From Dipteronia dyeriana (taxonomy: Eukaryota > Streptophyta > Magnoliopsida > Sapindales > Sapindaceae), in contig CM065299.1 in assembly GCA_032871835.1 (NCBI GenBank), positions 28,165,074-28,229,073 of the forward strand: a stretch of 64,000 nt of DNA. The letters are read 5' to 3'. Shown in pieces: positions 35,202 through 48,006 of this stretch. The position numbers and the translations under genes are program-made. Positions within the stretch are counted from its first letter, which is position 1, and the number at the start of each line of letters is the position of its first letter. The notes beneath the pieces are model-generated. The model did no database searches. It was not told the DNA's origin and saw only the letters and a list, made by a program, of their open reading frames with translations.

Positions 35202-38200
35202 ATGCAGGCACCCCAAGTTTTTCTTCTTCTCTCTGTCGCTCTAAGTAAACTTTGCTTTCCCATTCTTCAATCTTTTTATTATTTGGATACATAATACTGC
35301 AGATGGTGATTGAACTTTTTTTCAACCATTTTCAGGTTTTGTTAAGCTGGGGATGACTGATGGAGGATTCTGTACTGCACCTTCAATCTTGGATAGACCC
35401 ATGTACTGGAAAGTTACAAAGCCAACACTGTCTCCATCTCATTTACAAGGTATGTGGTTTTCTGTTCATATTTCAAAATCTCTTGTAAAATTGTAGTTTT
35501 TAGTGTAGGATGAGTAAGACTGATTTGGTTGTCTTGACAGACTTGCCGGGTTTCACGCGCAGTGTTTACAAAAGAGACCATGCTTTGATTACACATGAAA
35601 GTCATGTGTTCAGCCCTTTAACTGAGTGGTACTTTTGATTTTGTGTTTGAATCTATCAGTGACATTCAAGTTTCAAAATTCTTTGCTGATGTAGCCATTT
35701 TAATTGATTGACAGGACAAGTACATTGGGAGCGTACTTAATCACACCGGCAATGGGTTCACACTTTGTCATGTACCTTGCAAATATGCAAGGTTTGTTCA
35801 TTAGTTATCTGTCAATTATTTGTTAGCTTTACTTTGTCAGGTATGAGTTTTGCTGTATTTGTTAGTTAATAGTTATCTGTCAATTAGTTATCACACATTT
35901 GATGGTTGATATGTTTCTCAAGTGTTTTGAATAAGGCAGCTATAGTATTGTCAGTCTGTTACTATGTGCATTAGTTGTTTCAAGTTCTTACATTGACAAT
36001 GCACTTCCTCTTCTTCTATCTTTTACTTAAATGTAGTGTTCAAACATCATTTTTAGCCCTGTAGTTTTCTTATTTGTTACTGTGCTTGGTCTTCGGATGA
36101 CCCAAGTTCTCTTTTCAGATTCATTGACGTCTTATGAATTATCTGAATGTTCTTTATTCTCAATATATCAGTATTCATGTTGCTGGATTGAAGTTTCTGT
36201 TTCTTCTGGAGGACCTCCCATTACAGTAGTATGTGATTGAAGTGATGTTTATTCTCTGTATTTTTTGTCCTGAAGGAAATTTTCAGAATGGTTACCCATT
36301 TCCTTTAAGTTATACATTGCGATTTGTGTGCCTTTCATGCTTTGTTTGAAGTTCATGTCATCAATATACTGCTGCAGTTTTTGTAAACCCACTATTTTGT
36401 GTACAAGGATACTGACATAAGTTCTATCCTCTGCAGCAAAGTCCAAATCTGGGCTTCCTCCTCATGATGTAGAGAGGTGTGAATGTTTATATCTTTCTTT
36501 TTCCCCCTATCATCTGGATTGATCAAAAAATGAATATTTCAAGTTTAATTCATCAATTTTCTGATGTAATATCTACAATTTGCTCTTAGGTTCATATTCG
36601 TGGTTGAGGGTACAGTCACGGTTACTAATGCATCTAGTTTTGGCAGCAAACTGGGGGTAAGAATGTTTGATTTACATTGACCAACTTATATCGCAGTTCA
36701 ACTCAAGGTTAACAACAATGGACAATATAACAAGTTATGTACCAAATGAGCAATATATAAACTGTTAGTGATAGCAGCATCCTTCAGCTATGTTTGAGGT
36801 AATTTGGACCTATCAAATTTTGCATGAGAATAATTTTGTTAATTGTCAAATCTGACAACCTCTCCAAACAAGCATTTTGGAGAACACTACCCAATGTCAA
36901 CTACCCCATACACGAAGGAGGAAGCTGCAATTTTCTAGTAAAAGGGATGCAGAATGTTTCTAAATATAGAATGGAAAGCTTGGTGAAGACCGCCTGACAA
37001 ATGCAGCACGACAGGTGCCGATGCTGTCTCCTGGTAGGCAGAATAGTGAAAGCGACTGGTCTCACCAGTTAGGGACAACTCCAGCCAATCAGAGCGATGT
37101 GAATCGCCACCAAAGCGCCACGTTAACGCCACTGAAGTACCCAAAACACTATAGGGCATAGGTGGAGCAATCACAGCCCTTCGGAGTGTGTGTTACCCAC
37201 TAGCCCGGTTCATAGGAACGGTGGGGATTCCCAAACTGCTCTTCAGTTTAAAAATCAGCATCCTCACCTACTCACTTAAGTGTCTAGTCAGCAGGGAGGT
37301 ATAAGTGGAGCAATCACGACCTTCCTAAGTGTGCCCACCTGTATACCCGATTCAAAAGAATTGTGAGGATCGAGCAGAGCCTTTCATGCCTAAGGGGGTA
37401 ACCCTCTCCTACCAACACTAGGTCTCCTTATAAATACCCCAACTCAACATGGGCAAGGGATCTCGGTTTTTAAAAGAGAAGACCTAGTGCAAGAAGAAAG
37501 ACTACTTGGCTACTACCCTCCTACGATTACCTCCCATTTTGGTCATGTTACTTGGCTACTAGCTCTCTACACACCTCTACCGTTAGTCACTTATTTTAGC
37601 TAAAATCACGTTGAGAATTGTAAGCTCAGTAGAGCAGCCAATGATGTAACTTAACATGAACAATTAATGAGAATATATAGCGCTTGTTTACATCTATCCA
37701 CTCATCTAGGGCTGGTCCCGGTTCACCCGGTGTCAGTCCTAGATATCTTTTCTTAATGACCCCTAGCACTGCCCCTTACCCAAGCAATCCCTCATGGTCC
37801 TGGTCCTGGTCTTGGTTGGGGTCCCAAACCGGGTCAGGAACTGCACCACTACCACGATGATACCACACCAACCCTATACCCGACCTTAATCAACCGTGGA
37901 GCACCTGTACTTTGTGGTCAACTGCAATCCCAAAAGTTACACCCGATTTTCCGGATAACAAATTATTTATCTTTCTAAATGTATTATTTGAAGTTTAAAA
38001 AAAGATCTTACATGTGATAGATCTATATAATCTTTTTTGGATTTTAAATTTTTGTTAATAGTATTAGACCAGTAGTGATGTCCGTATTTCTTGTGTTTAA
38101 AGATCTTACAGCTTCTATGTGTGTGTGTGTGCAATGTATAGGTAACTAGATTTATACAGTTATGTTTCTTTCTATTTTTGTAAAATGGTACCTATTTCTA

Positions 38201-40787
38201 GTGCATTAATAGAGGCCACAGAAATTTGATGTCATATGCTTTGGTATGTAGGTGGATTCATTTGCTTACTTACCTCCCAACTATGAACATTCTCTGATGA
38301 GTGATGGATCAGCCACTCTTGTTGTATTAGAGCGAAGGTTTGCTGCTCCTTACAATATAATTGAATAGATGATTGTCATCTCATCCTTCTAATTAGTGTT
38401 TATTTTATACCATAATCGATTCAGTAACCTGCTTAACCGTTGAAGTTCCAATAGTAATGTATTTTTTAGACTAATTACTATGGGACTTCTCAATTTAGAT
38501 ATCATATTTGTCAGAATTCTTTTTGTGTGATGACTATATGTAGGCATGTAGCTATTATAATACTTTTTTAAAGAATAAGTTCCGGAATGGGTTCTTTTCT
38601 TCTTAGGTATGCCTACCTGGAAAATCATAATACTGAGCATTTTGTTGGTTCAACAGACAAGCAGCCACTTCTTGAAACTCCAGGAGAGGTGAGTTGTGGA
38701 TGTATATTTACTTATCCCGATACTATTAATACCTTTGTGAATTTTTTTTACCCCTTTTACTGGGTTCCTATTTTGAAAATATATAAATAGTTACATTGAT
38801 CATCCTTCTACATACATATCATTTGGTCTCTTTGAATTTTTCCTTATGACCTATTCATAAGAATTTTTTTTCTTTTTTTCATAATTTCTTATGTATAATA
38901 GAAATTGCATTATGTTATATGGTTTTCAATATAAAAATATTATTGATATATTTCTTTTCTTTATTTGTTGTTTTCACTTACTAAGTTTGTTTTAAGTTTA
39001 TGCTCATACAAAAGTTATGATCTTTTTCTTTGTTAACAGGTGTTTCAGCTTCGGAAGCTTCTTCCCACATCAATGCCTTATGACTTCAACATCCACGTGA
39101 GGCATTATTTACTTTCAAAATCATAATCTTCTTCTTGTTATATTTACATTCTCTATTTGTAAATGCCTGACACATTTCATTTGAACTTTTTCTGTGAATA
39201 AATAAAAGATATAATTGGTTTGAAAATGCAAACCTGAGTAAGATTCATTGTACCAATGCTTTGTAGATATGTATGATGGATAATCAGTAAAACTAAAGAA
39301 CAGTGCTGGAATAGGGGTTCCCCGTGCCAGTTAGGATGTTTCGTGGAGTAGGAATTTGAAAGGAATTATGGAAGTCCAGAATAAATTTTACTTGTATATT
39401 GAAATTCAGTTTAGGAAAAAAAAAATATTGTATACTCCTGATGCCCTTTGGTTGCATCCCCAAGGCACTTGTTGGTAAAGGTGTCCTAAAATTCAGTCCT
39501 TATACTGCAACAGAAATCAACAGTATACTACTGGGGCTATTATCATGTAGTTAATTAGTTATAATCTCCAGACTATCACTCATACGAGCTATGAATACAG
39601 GTTCCCTTTGTCCGTTAAATGCATATAAGTACATGACTGCTACATTATTGGTTAAATTGAAGATCATAAGCCTTATTAACTAAAATTTCTCCTGTTGAAA
39701 CCTTTATCCCATGAATTGACGTTTGGTGCCCATTCCTTCAGATCATGGATTTTCAACCTGGAGAATTCCTTAATGTGAAGGTATGCTCTTTTCTAGCTTA
39801 TTTGACTTCTCAACCTAAATTATTACAGTGTTTCTTTTCATGATGTTAGTTGCTGAATTTTGAATCAGGTAGTCAGGTTATGATAATTTGGTTTCTCTTG
39901 ATGCAAAATCTTTTGAAAGAAAACCATTAGCTTTTTTTTTTTAACATATGAAGATTCAATCTTTAACTACTCCAGCTTGTCCAGTTCTGAGAATTCTACT
40001 GGTCAAACCTTAAACCTGTGAAATGAATTTTAACCTTGATGGGTCATTTGCTTCTGCAGGAGGTCCATTATAATCAGCACGGTCTATTGCTTTTAGAGGG
40101 ACAGGGTATATATCGCTTGGGTGATAGTTGGTAAGAATTTCATTCAAGAATTGAGACCATGTGCAATTTTTGGATATTGCTAGTTATGTCTAAACCAATA
40201 TTCTGAAACAGATAGGTAATTGTTCAGTGTTTGAATTCATCTATATGCCTTGCTGGGAGGATAAAACATTTTTTGCTTAGCATCTTGTATATCTTTGTAA
40301 CACCTGGATAAGACCAAAATAGCAACGAATCTGTCAGGCTGCTTTTTCAACTTGTTATTTTTTCCTGGAATCCATGAGGTTGCATTTGTTTCTTGGTTAT
40401 TTTGTTCTTCACACGCATGCTAATATAAACCTAGGAAAAGTTTCTAAGCTTGTACTTTTGTTTAGCTATTTATTCTGGCATTTGATTTATTAAATCCATC
40501 TTGACATTTACCACTGCTTAGGCGATTGTTGAACTCTGATATCCTGTATTTTCAGGTACCCTGTCCAAGCAGGTGATGTCATTTGGATGGCACCGTTTGT
40601 GCCACAATGGTAAGTGAGGATATAACCCCTTCGCCTTTTATAATCAAGAAGTATTCATTCTTCCTCCAGTGTGTGCCAACTCAGTAAAGGCATTGATACA
40701 TTTTGCTCCCATTTCAGGTATGCTGCACTCGGGAAAACTCGGTCACGATATCTGATCTACAAGGATGTGAACAGGAACCCCCTGTAA
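35202..40787 (+). CDS. UGLYAH: (S)-ureidoglycine aminohydrolase, 13 exons, 295 residues
   Basis: Exons: 35202-35244, 35336-35449, 35541-35628, 35715-35791, 36437-36476, 36590-36656, 38252-38337, 38607-38688, 39040-39096, 39742-39780, 40060-40130, 40556-40609, 40718-40787. The CDS is 888 nt, all phases fit, and it stops with TAA. The product is a bicupin close to Arabidopsis UGLYAH (At4g17050, 298 residues). It releases ammonia from (S)-ureidoglycine to give (S)-ureidoglycolate, between allantoate amidohydrolase and ureidoglycolate amidohydrolase, in the endoplasmic reticulum. Residues 1-20 (MQAPQVFLLLSVALSFVKLG) form a signal peptide. The C-terminal cupin keeps the Mn ligands by homology: E232, H234 and H238 in EVHYNQHGLLLLEGQG, and Q272 in FVPQWYAALGKTRSRY. 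Intron 6 is 1.6 kb because of an inserted repeat. No lesions are seen. Confidence 0.97.
36837..37960 (+). repeat. LTR-like insertion in UGLYAH intron 6
   Basis: A GC-richer block in an AT-rich intron. It has a TATA box (CCTTATAAATACCCC, about 37429), TGTTA...ATAACA-type ends, and possible flanks AATTT/AATTA. GGAGCAATCACRRCC with its downstream context occurs twice (about 37165-37235 and 37305-37375). GGTCCTGGTCCTGGTCTTGG is a short internal repeat. It is probably a solo or truncated LTR. I cannot fix the ends, and the 3' third could be internal sequence instead. Confidence 0.45.
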
Positions 40788-43700
40788 GTCCATGCAGCAT
40801 GAATTGCCATGCAATTCCAGGGCCTTGGTTCTGACAGAAAATGATCCATTTATGTGAAACTCAGTATGAGGTTCCATGGGCAAATGACCTGTAAGCATTA
40901 CATTAAATAGATAAGTGTCCTGTAGTAGCATATTCAATTAGAAATTAGAAGGAACAGCTTATGTCATGTGACATATTTGCTATGAAAATACTGCAGATTA
41001 ACTCTGCATTTTTCATTAAATTGCATGAACAGAAAATCATCTAAAGCAAAAATTCCAACTTTAATTATTTAATATTTATATACTGATATGCTAGGGAGCA
41101 AAATTCCAACTTCTATTCTTAAACTATATGGTTTTACTTTGGGGGGATGGCTCCCAATCCCAAACCTCTAGTCAATGTTCTCACCCGTGCTTTTGATGCT
41201 TAGAATTCTGGATCCTGATTGGTCATCATGGGAATATTGTATTTGCATGATATAATAAAACTTGAAGATCAAATTCCTTGGGGATAAAGTTATTGTTTCC
41301 TAAAAGCCAGATTCAATTTCGGATGTGATGCCAATTACAAGCACAATAAAAAGAAAAGGATCTTGATACGGCCCCATACACGAGTTGTGACTGTTTGAAC
41401 ACAAAATGTGTGGAGTTTAAACGTAAATCATTTAGTACAAATAATATCCCTTTTATAACCTCCGTGAAGTAAACAAAGCTCTTTAATTGGAAAGATTAAA
41501 GAAATAACGTGCTCTTCCTCGATGTGGAATTCTTCCTAGAATTCAAAGCCTAACAATTAAAGAAAAAAAAAACTGCAATATACATTAGTTATTCATAATT
41601 TGTTAAATTAAAATATAACCTGAGATTGGAGTTGATCCCCTCAAGATAACATTAATATTGGTTCTAGAACAAGCCAATTAGCCAATCAAATGAAAGAAAT
41701 CTAACACAAATGCTTTTTAATTACCTTTTTAGTGAATCATATTAGAGATGAATTCTGGAATCACTTTTTATCCAGAAATTGAGTTCTCTGTAACTAATCA
41801 ATATTATCATCAAGTAATGGTTGTGTTGGGTTTAACATTTCAAAGGCCAACCCCTTGCAGCCCAACAAAATCATGGAGGCATAGATTATTACATTACACA
41901 TTGTCTGGTTGATGGAGTGCTACGTGGCAGTTGAGAGACCATCTTAGTTAAATATATAAAAATGACCTCAACAAATAAAAATGTAATTGCCGCCACCTCC
42001 ACTCCTGACTCCTACACCACCACCACCACCACCCATTCCATTCACCAATCACCACTGCTTTTCCAATAAACCCTGAAAACTAGTCTTTTAGTGAGATATA
42101 TTATGGATGGATGCTCCAAAAATCAGGCTTTCCCAAATGGGAATATTTTTGTTAAAACTTTGTGCTCAGAAGAAAAAAGTTTGTCATCTTTTATTTTTCT
42201 TTTGATAAAAGTTGTAAAAACTACTTTCCCTAAAGTTATCATTAGTGCCATTAACATGTCATAAATTCCCTCTTTTAAAGGCTTTTTTCTTTCTTTCTTT
42301 CTTTGGTCCTGGAATTCCCTCCCAACAGTGATCAGTACTTCCTTTTCATTCACCCCCTCACCAATACCATCACTCTACTGTAGCTATATGTCTTCTTACT
42401 AATTAATAATTCAATTCAAATGCAAACAAGTAGGAAAGATAGAGGTGCAGAAATATATGAGATCCCAATTAAACTAACAAAATTCTTAAATATAGTCACA
42501 TATATTGTTCTCGCTCTTTGACCGTTAATACTCACAATAAAGGATTATTACCATAACAATCTTTAACGATCACTATTTGAATCTAGATATTGGTATGAGT
42601 GATATAAAGCTTTTTGGAGTTTTCATATAATCATAAAGAAGACCTCTAACTAATTATTCAATTCTAATCCCAAACTATCAAAATTATTTGGATGTTGTCT
42701 GTTGGTAATACTCACGTTGAGTGATTATTCTTATCTAAAACAATAAATCTCTAACGTTCACAAAATTCGAGTGAGAGATGCAACTTTGGACCTATTGGTC
42801 TGACCCGTTAGGTGATGGTCTGAACCATTAGGTGATACGAAACCTTTTAGGGCTTTCATATGATCATAAAGAAGACCTTAGAATTCAATCAAGAACATGT
42901 CTTTTAGGCTTGGACTACATTTAAATGATCTAATCTTTGACTTCTTTGCTTGCACACATAAGAATTAGTGAATATTCTACTAATGATCCATTATTAAAAT
43001 ATTACATTTTAAGGAACATCATAGTACACTACTGTAAAGATGATTTGGAGATCGATATTTGATCAACACCTGATAAATACACTTCAAAAGAGAATAATGT
43101 TTAATCATCTTGCATTGCTACTTTTATTCTAGATGGTATCATGAAGAAGGTATAGTCTTCTAACTAGGATAGCAACAATCATAACAATGCCTGAAGAAAG
43201 AGATTAAAGGGCTGTGGTTTGAAAGGGGCACCTCATCAATGTGGTGAAGAGACACCTTGAATCTGCACGTACTTGGCAATAAGTACAGTAGTACATATGT
43301 TTGAGAGGGATAGTGAATCAATCTCTATATATAGAGAGAGAGATGAAAACAACCTTCACTGCATCTCTAGCTAACTTCTTGCCATATATAATACCTTTTC
43401 TAAAGCCTAAAGATATGGGTTCCCTTTCATTATTTATTATATTCTTTCGGCCTCTATAACTTTAAAAAACTTAAATTAATTAAATGTAACAAAATTAGGA
43501 ACATTCTTCTAACGGAGAGTCAGATAATATTGTCCACTGTAATGAAAAAGAAACTGTATATTACTATTATTATTATCATTTAAATTCTTAAGATAATCAA
43601 AACAAATTAACGATAAACTGTTTTCTCAAGTTGCATGTTTCCATACAGATATATGGCGCGAAAATGGAACTATGACAACATGATATAAAGATTATTCCCA

Positions 43701-44180
43701 GTAACATCTTTTGAAAACTAGCTACATGCCCTAATAATCAAGTTCAAATATGCTGACTTGAAAAGAGGACATCTAATCATATATATCCACATGTTCGGAT
43801 TTGATTGTGTTACGAGTCATTCCTATAATGATCTATATATGAAGAGTCAAGAGTGAAGACATATATATATATATTATGATTTCTTGGGGGTCATGGTCAT
43901 CTCCAATTCTCTGACACAAATTGAAGGTTTTTGCTTAGTTAAATGTGCACCCTAGCTTTAAAGATCAGTTGAAGATATTGATAGATGCTATTATAAGTTG
44001 AGGGAATGTTCAGATGTCTATATATTCCCTTTAATTTGGAGAGAATCATGATTGGTGTCAATTCAATGTGAGTCATGACAGCTGCCTGCAGCTTCCCTTA
44101 AGAGATTCCTAACATATATTGATAATGTTAAGGTTTCAATTAATCAACTAAAACGGAGTCTGCTGCATGCGTTATATATA
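40788..44180. other. Gene-free AT-rich intergenic DNA
   Basis: This is the UGLYAH 3' flank followed by unstructured AT-rich sequence. I see no convincing reading frame, RNA gene or complete transposon. There are simple CCACCACCACC (about 42018) and TTTCTTTCTTTC (about 42290) runs and short AT repeats. Confidence 0.6.
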
Positions 44181-44189
44181 ATCTATCCA

Positions 44190-45197
44190 CGGGGACAGAG
44201 CCTCGTGGGGACCCGCATTTTTAAGGTGGAGATGGATTTCAATTTAGTGAAGATGGGGCGGGATGGGGATAGATAATCTAACCCGTAATGGGTATGGGAT
44301 GGGGATGTGTTTTATACTCCCCGTCTTGCCCTGCCACGTTTAAAATAATATTTAGTTAAACTACATAGTTTTAAAGAAAATAAATATATCTAAAAAAAGG
44401 AAATATATATATAAATACATTAACCTTAACTTTATATATCTTTACCGTTATTTAACATAAAGTGATAATACAAAATACTATTAAAAAAAAACCCTAGTCG
44501 TTAACTTTAACTCTAAGTATTTATTCCTTAAACAACTCAAAGTTAATCATTCAAGCTTCAACCTCAAATACAGTAAGTTTTTTATCTTATGATTAGTTTC
44601 ATGTTCTTCTACTACAACTGAATATTCCACATATCCTGAAGAACCAGATTTTAATGAGGTAAAATAAATCGTGCATATTAAATCAAATTAGGTTATTGAT
44701 ATTCAAATCATATTGAATGCAAATTTTTTTGTTGGTTTGAAATATTGCAGGAACCATGTGAGTGGGTGTCAACATCTTGAGGAGATGCCAGATGAAGTTG
44801 ATATTACGAATAGAGAACAAGAGAAATAGATGCAACTATTAGATGATTAACGTTACGAATTTCGAACATTTTGACTTCATACTTTATGTTTATGTTTGAG
44901 AATGATTGAATTTACTCGTGAGAATTATGTTTAAGAGATGTTTTTTTTAATAGTTTCATCGAATTATTTAATACTTTATATATTTTATCATATTCAATGG
45001 TTATATATTTGTAATTTTAATAAATAAAAAAATTATAAATGAGGTAAATGGGTGGGGACGGGGAAAGCATTCCCCGTTGTACCCCGCCCCGCCCTAACCC
45101 GCTCCATCTAAGGTGGGGGTTTATGAGGGGATGAGTTTTCAAAAAAATAAATGGGGTGTGGTGTGAGGAAGGCCACCCCGCCCCATTGCCATCCCTA
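44190..45197. mobile_element. hAT-like non-autonomous element with GC-rich ends
   Basis: GC-rich ends flank an AT-rich core of about 0.7 kb. On the left are GGGGACCCGC and GGGGCGGGATGGGGAT. On the right are CCCCGCCCCGCCC and CCGCCCCATTGCCATCCCTA. The right end, read inward, is TAGGGATGGCAATGGGGCGG, a terminus common in plant hAT-type repeats. The left end is decayed. Flanking AT repeats prevent a firm target-duplication call. No transposase is visible. Confidence 0.55.
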
Positions 45198-45444
45198 ATA
45201 TATATATATAACTATTATTCATTCCCTTTCAAGTGGAATTTGATTCTGATTCCACTCATTCCTGATTATTAAACGTGCTATTTAAAGTTTCTTTTCATCG
45301 AAACATATAATCAAACCTCCCTAAATCATGCACAACCCACCCCTATCATATATATTGATGATGCCAAAATTATTTAAGACCATCCATCAGAATAGTGCTT
45401 TAATTTGGACAGTTGCCACCCATCCTCAAGATAATTAATATAAA

Positions 45445-45770
45445 AGATAACAGTAGACATCCAACCCTTTTATCCAGTCTTTCCATCTAAATTGATGTGG
45501 TAACTTACATGACATATCCAAACTGTCTCATCATAACATTGTCATGTCATTACACTTTTCAATGTGTTAGATTGAAAATAAAAAATAAGAAAGAAAAACT
45601 TTAAGCTTTAAATTAATCAATCATTCGATGCATTGTCTCTCACACATTAAAAAGTGTAATGACATGACAATGTTATGATGTGACAGCTGACAACGATGTT
45701 TCATGTAAGTTATTACATCAAGTTGGGTTCAAAGATTGGATAAAAGGGTTGGATATGTCTACCATTATCC
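45445..45770. mobile_element. Mutator-type MITE, copy 1 (326 bp)
   Basis: The inverted ends AGATAACAGTAGACATCC and GGATATGTCTACCATTATCC are flanked by a perfect 9-bp duplication TAATATAAA (45436-45444 and 45771-45779), which points to the Mutator superfamily. The arms are long: ATCCAACCCTTTTATCC pairs with GGATAAAAGGGTTGGAT, and TAACATTGTCATGTCATTAC pairs with its complement. Confidence 0.85.
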
Positions 45771-45802
45771 TAATATAAATCACAAACCCACATTTTCAAC
45801 TA

Positions 45803-46089
45803 GGATAACGGCAGACATCCAACCATTTTATCCAACATTTACATCTAACTTGATGTGACAGATTACATGACACATCCTTGTCAGCTGTTACATCATAACA
45901 TTGTCACGTCAATATATTTTTTAATGTGTGAGAGATGGTGCAATCCTTTTTATTTTTAATCTAACACATTAAAAAGTGTAATGATATGACAATGTTATGA
46001 TGTGACAATGGATAAGGATTTATCATGTAAACTGTCACATCAAGTTTGATATAAATATTATATAAATGGGTTGGATGTCTACCATCATC
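45803..46089. mobile_element. Mutator-type MITE, copy 2
   Basis: Same family as 45445-45770: ends GGATAACGGCAGACATCC and GGATGTCTACCATCATC, with the inner TGACATGAC/TGTTATGATG arms shared. The flanks TTTCAACTA and TTCCAACCG may be a decayed 9-bp duplication. It lies only 33 bp from copy 1. Confidence 0.75.
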
Positions 46090-46824
46090 ATTCCAACCGA
46101 GCAAAATTGAATTCTTGCAGAAATGAAGGTAATTCATTTTGGAAACTAATTAATTTGTATGTTTGAATATTGAATGATTGATGAAAGTGGCAATCACGTT
46201 GATGGCAACATGTCTATACTTTATTATTATTTACAGTGGATTTATATATAAATGCCGAAAGAAGCTCGATCTTGTTGTCTAGATGTTGACTAATGATGGT
46301 GTTGAATCATGAAGCCCTTATATGGTTTCCAGCCCTTACACCAACTTTTATGAAAAGTTTAATTTACTTTGGTATTCGATATAGTGTGTAATTTGTACGT
46401 AGCTAATTGTTTGCACATTGTTAATTTTGTTGTTGCAACTTCAAAATAGAGAGAAAGATTGTTAATTGGCATGAAATTAAAACACTATATAGACCTTAAT
46501 TTGCTTCATTTTATATAAGTATAGCTAGCTTTTCATGCAAATAAATATATCGCAACTATATCACTTTTTATTGGCTCTGCTGCGCATGTCATATGGAAAT
46601 TATTAGATTTAGTGGCATGTGATGATATGACTCATGCCTAAACCATTTTATGGATTTATATACTTTTGTTGTGTTAAGTAGAATAAGATAGGTTTCTTTT
46701 CGGTGATGGCAGACCAATGATTTTAATTAATTATAGATGATCAAATTTCTTGAAATCTAATTAACTTGCCATTTTACAAAAGCAGTATTTGATGATCAGT
46801 AAAAGACAGAAACAATGAAAACCC

Positions 46825-47160
46825 TAATTCTAATAACTTATCCTTTTGTCCCTAGTGATTTTTAAGCTTTCTTATTATTTGCTATGAGTGCCCTAAATCT
46901 AATAACTTATCCTTTTGTCTCTATTAATTTTTAAGCTTCCTTATTATTTGCTATGAGTGCACTTTCCCGCATCACATTTTATATCGAACCTAAAAGATAA
47001 AAATTATGTATACATAAAGATACGAATAATAATAATATTTAAATATTCTAATAAATAAGATACGAGAATTGTAATAATATTGTTGATAACCGAAATTTTA
47101 GTGATTTTTAAGCCTCTTTACTATTTGCTATGAGTACATTTTCTCACATCACATTTCTTT
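46825..47160. repeat. Tandem repeats of about 68 bp
   Basis: The unit around TAATAACTTATCCTTTTGTC...TTATTTGCTATGAGTGC occurs at about 46829-46895 and 46897-46962. A partial third copy (TTTTTAAGCCTCTTTACTAT...) is at about 47100-47155. Confidence 0.75.
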
Positions 47161-48006
47161 GTTTACATAAGATAATGGTATTACATCATTGCATGATAGC
47201 ACTAAAAGCTTAAAATTTTAAGTAAAGAGTAAATATGGAAACAAATATAGTATTTAAACACGTTAATAATATAATTGTATTAATCTTCATTTTTGTTTCT
47301 TCATAATTAATTATTTACTAGAAATATATATTCACCCCTCTTTGTTCAAAAGTACTCTAGATGAATACACTTAATTTGGATATTAAAATAAAAGTCAATG
47401 GAGTTTTTTATTATTGATATTTGATATATAGTTCTTTCCTGTGGGTGGATGTACTTAGTGTTGGCATATTAATTTGAATGTGCAGAAACGTGATATAAGG
47501 GCCAATGACACCTTAGATATCATAAGAAAACAAAATAAAACCAGAAAAACAGAAAGATATATAATTAAACTAATTAAAGCAACATTTTATTGATTTAAAG
47601 CTTCCATCACGTAAAGATAGTATGCTTCGGGATTCGGATCTCTCCTTATCTTAATTGTCTTCTCCTCTATATTATATTGTCACATGTTTAATATAATAAA
47701 TCAATAATTTGTATTATTTTATTGGCTTTTATATCTTTATTTTATTAAAAATAAAATTAATCAAAACAATTGATTTAGATAAGGATAAAGTGATATGCGG
47801 AAGGGATCCAAATCACTGCTCCAATTGGATCTAAAAATTCCCACTATATACTATTGTTTTAACCCAAATAGGAAACCATGTATAGATTCTGCATGATGTA
47901 ACTAGTCCCATTATTAACTGGCCGGGTCGGCAATTCAAATATTTATATTAATTCATAGATAATAATGAATTCAAATCTAGTACAGGGCCTAGATCAATGG
48001 AAGCTG

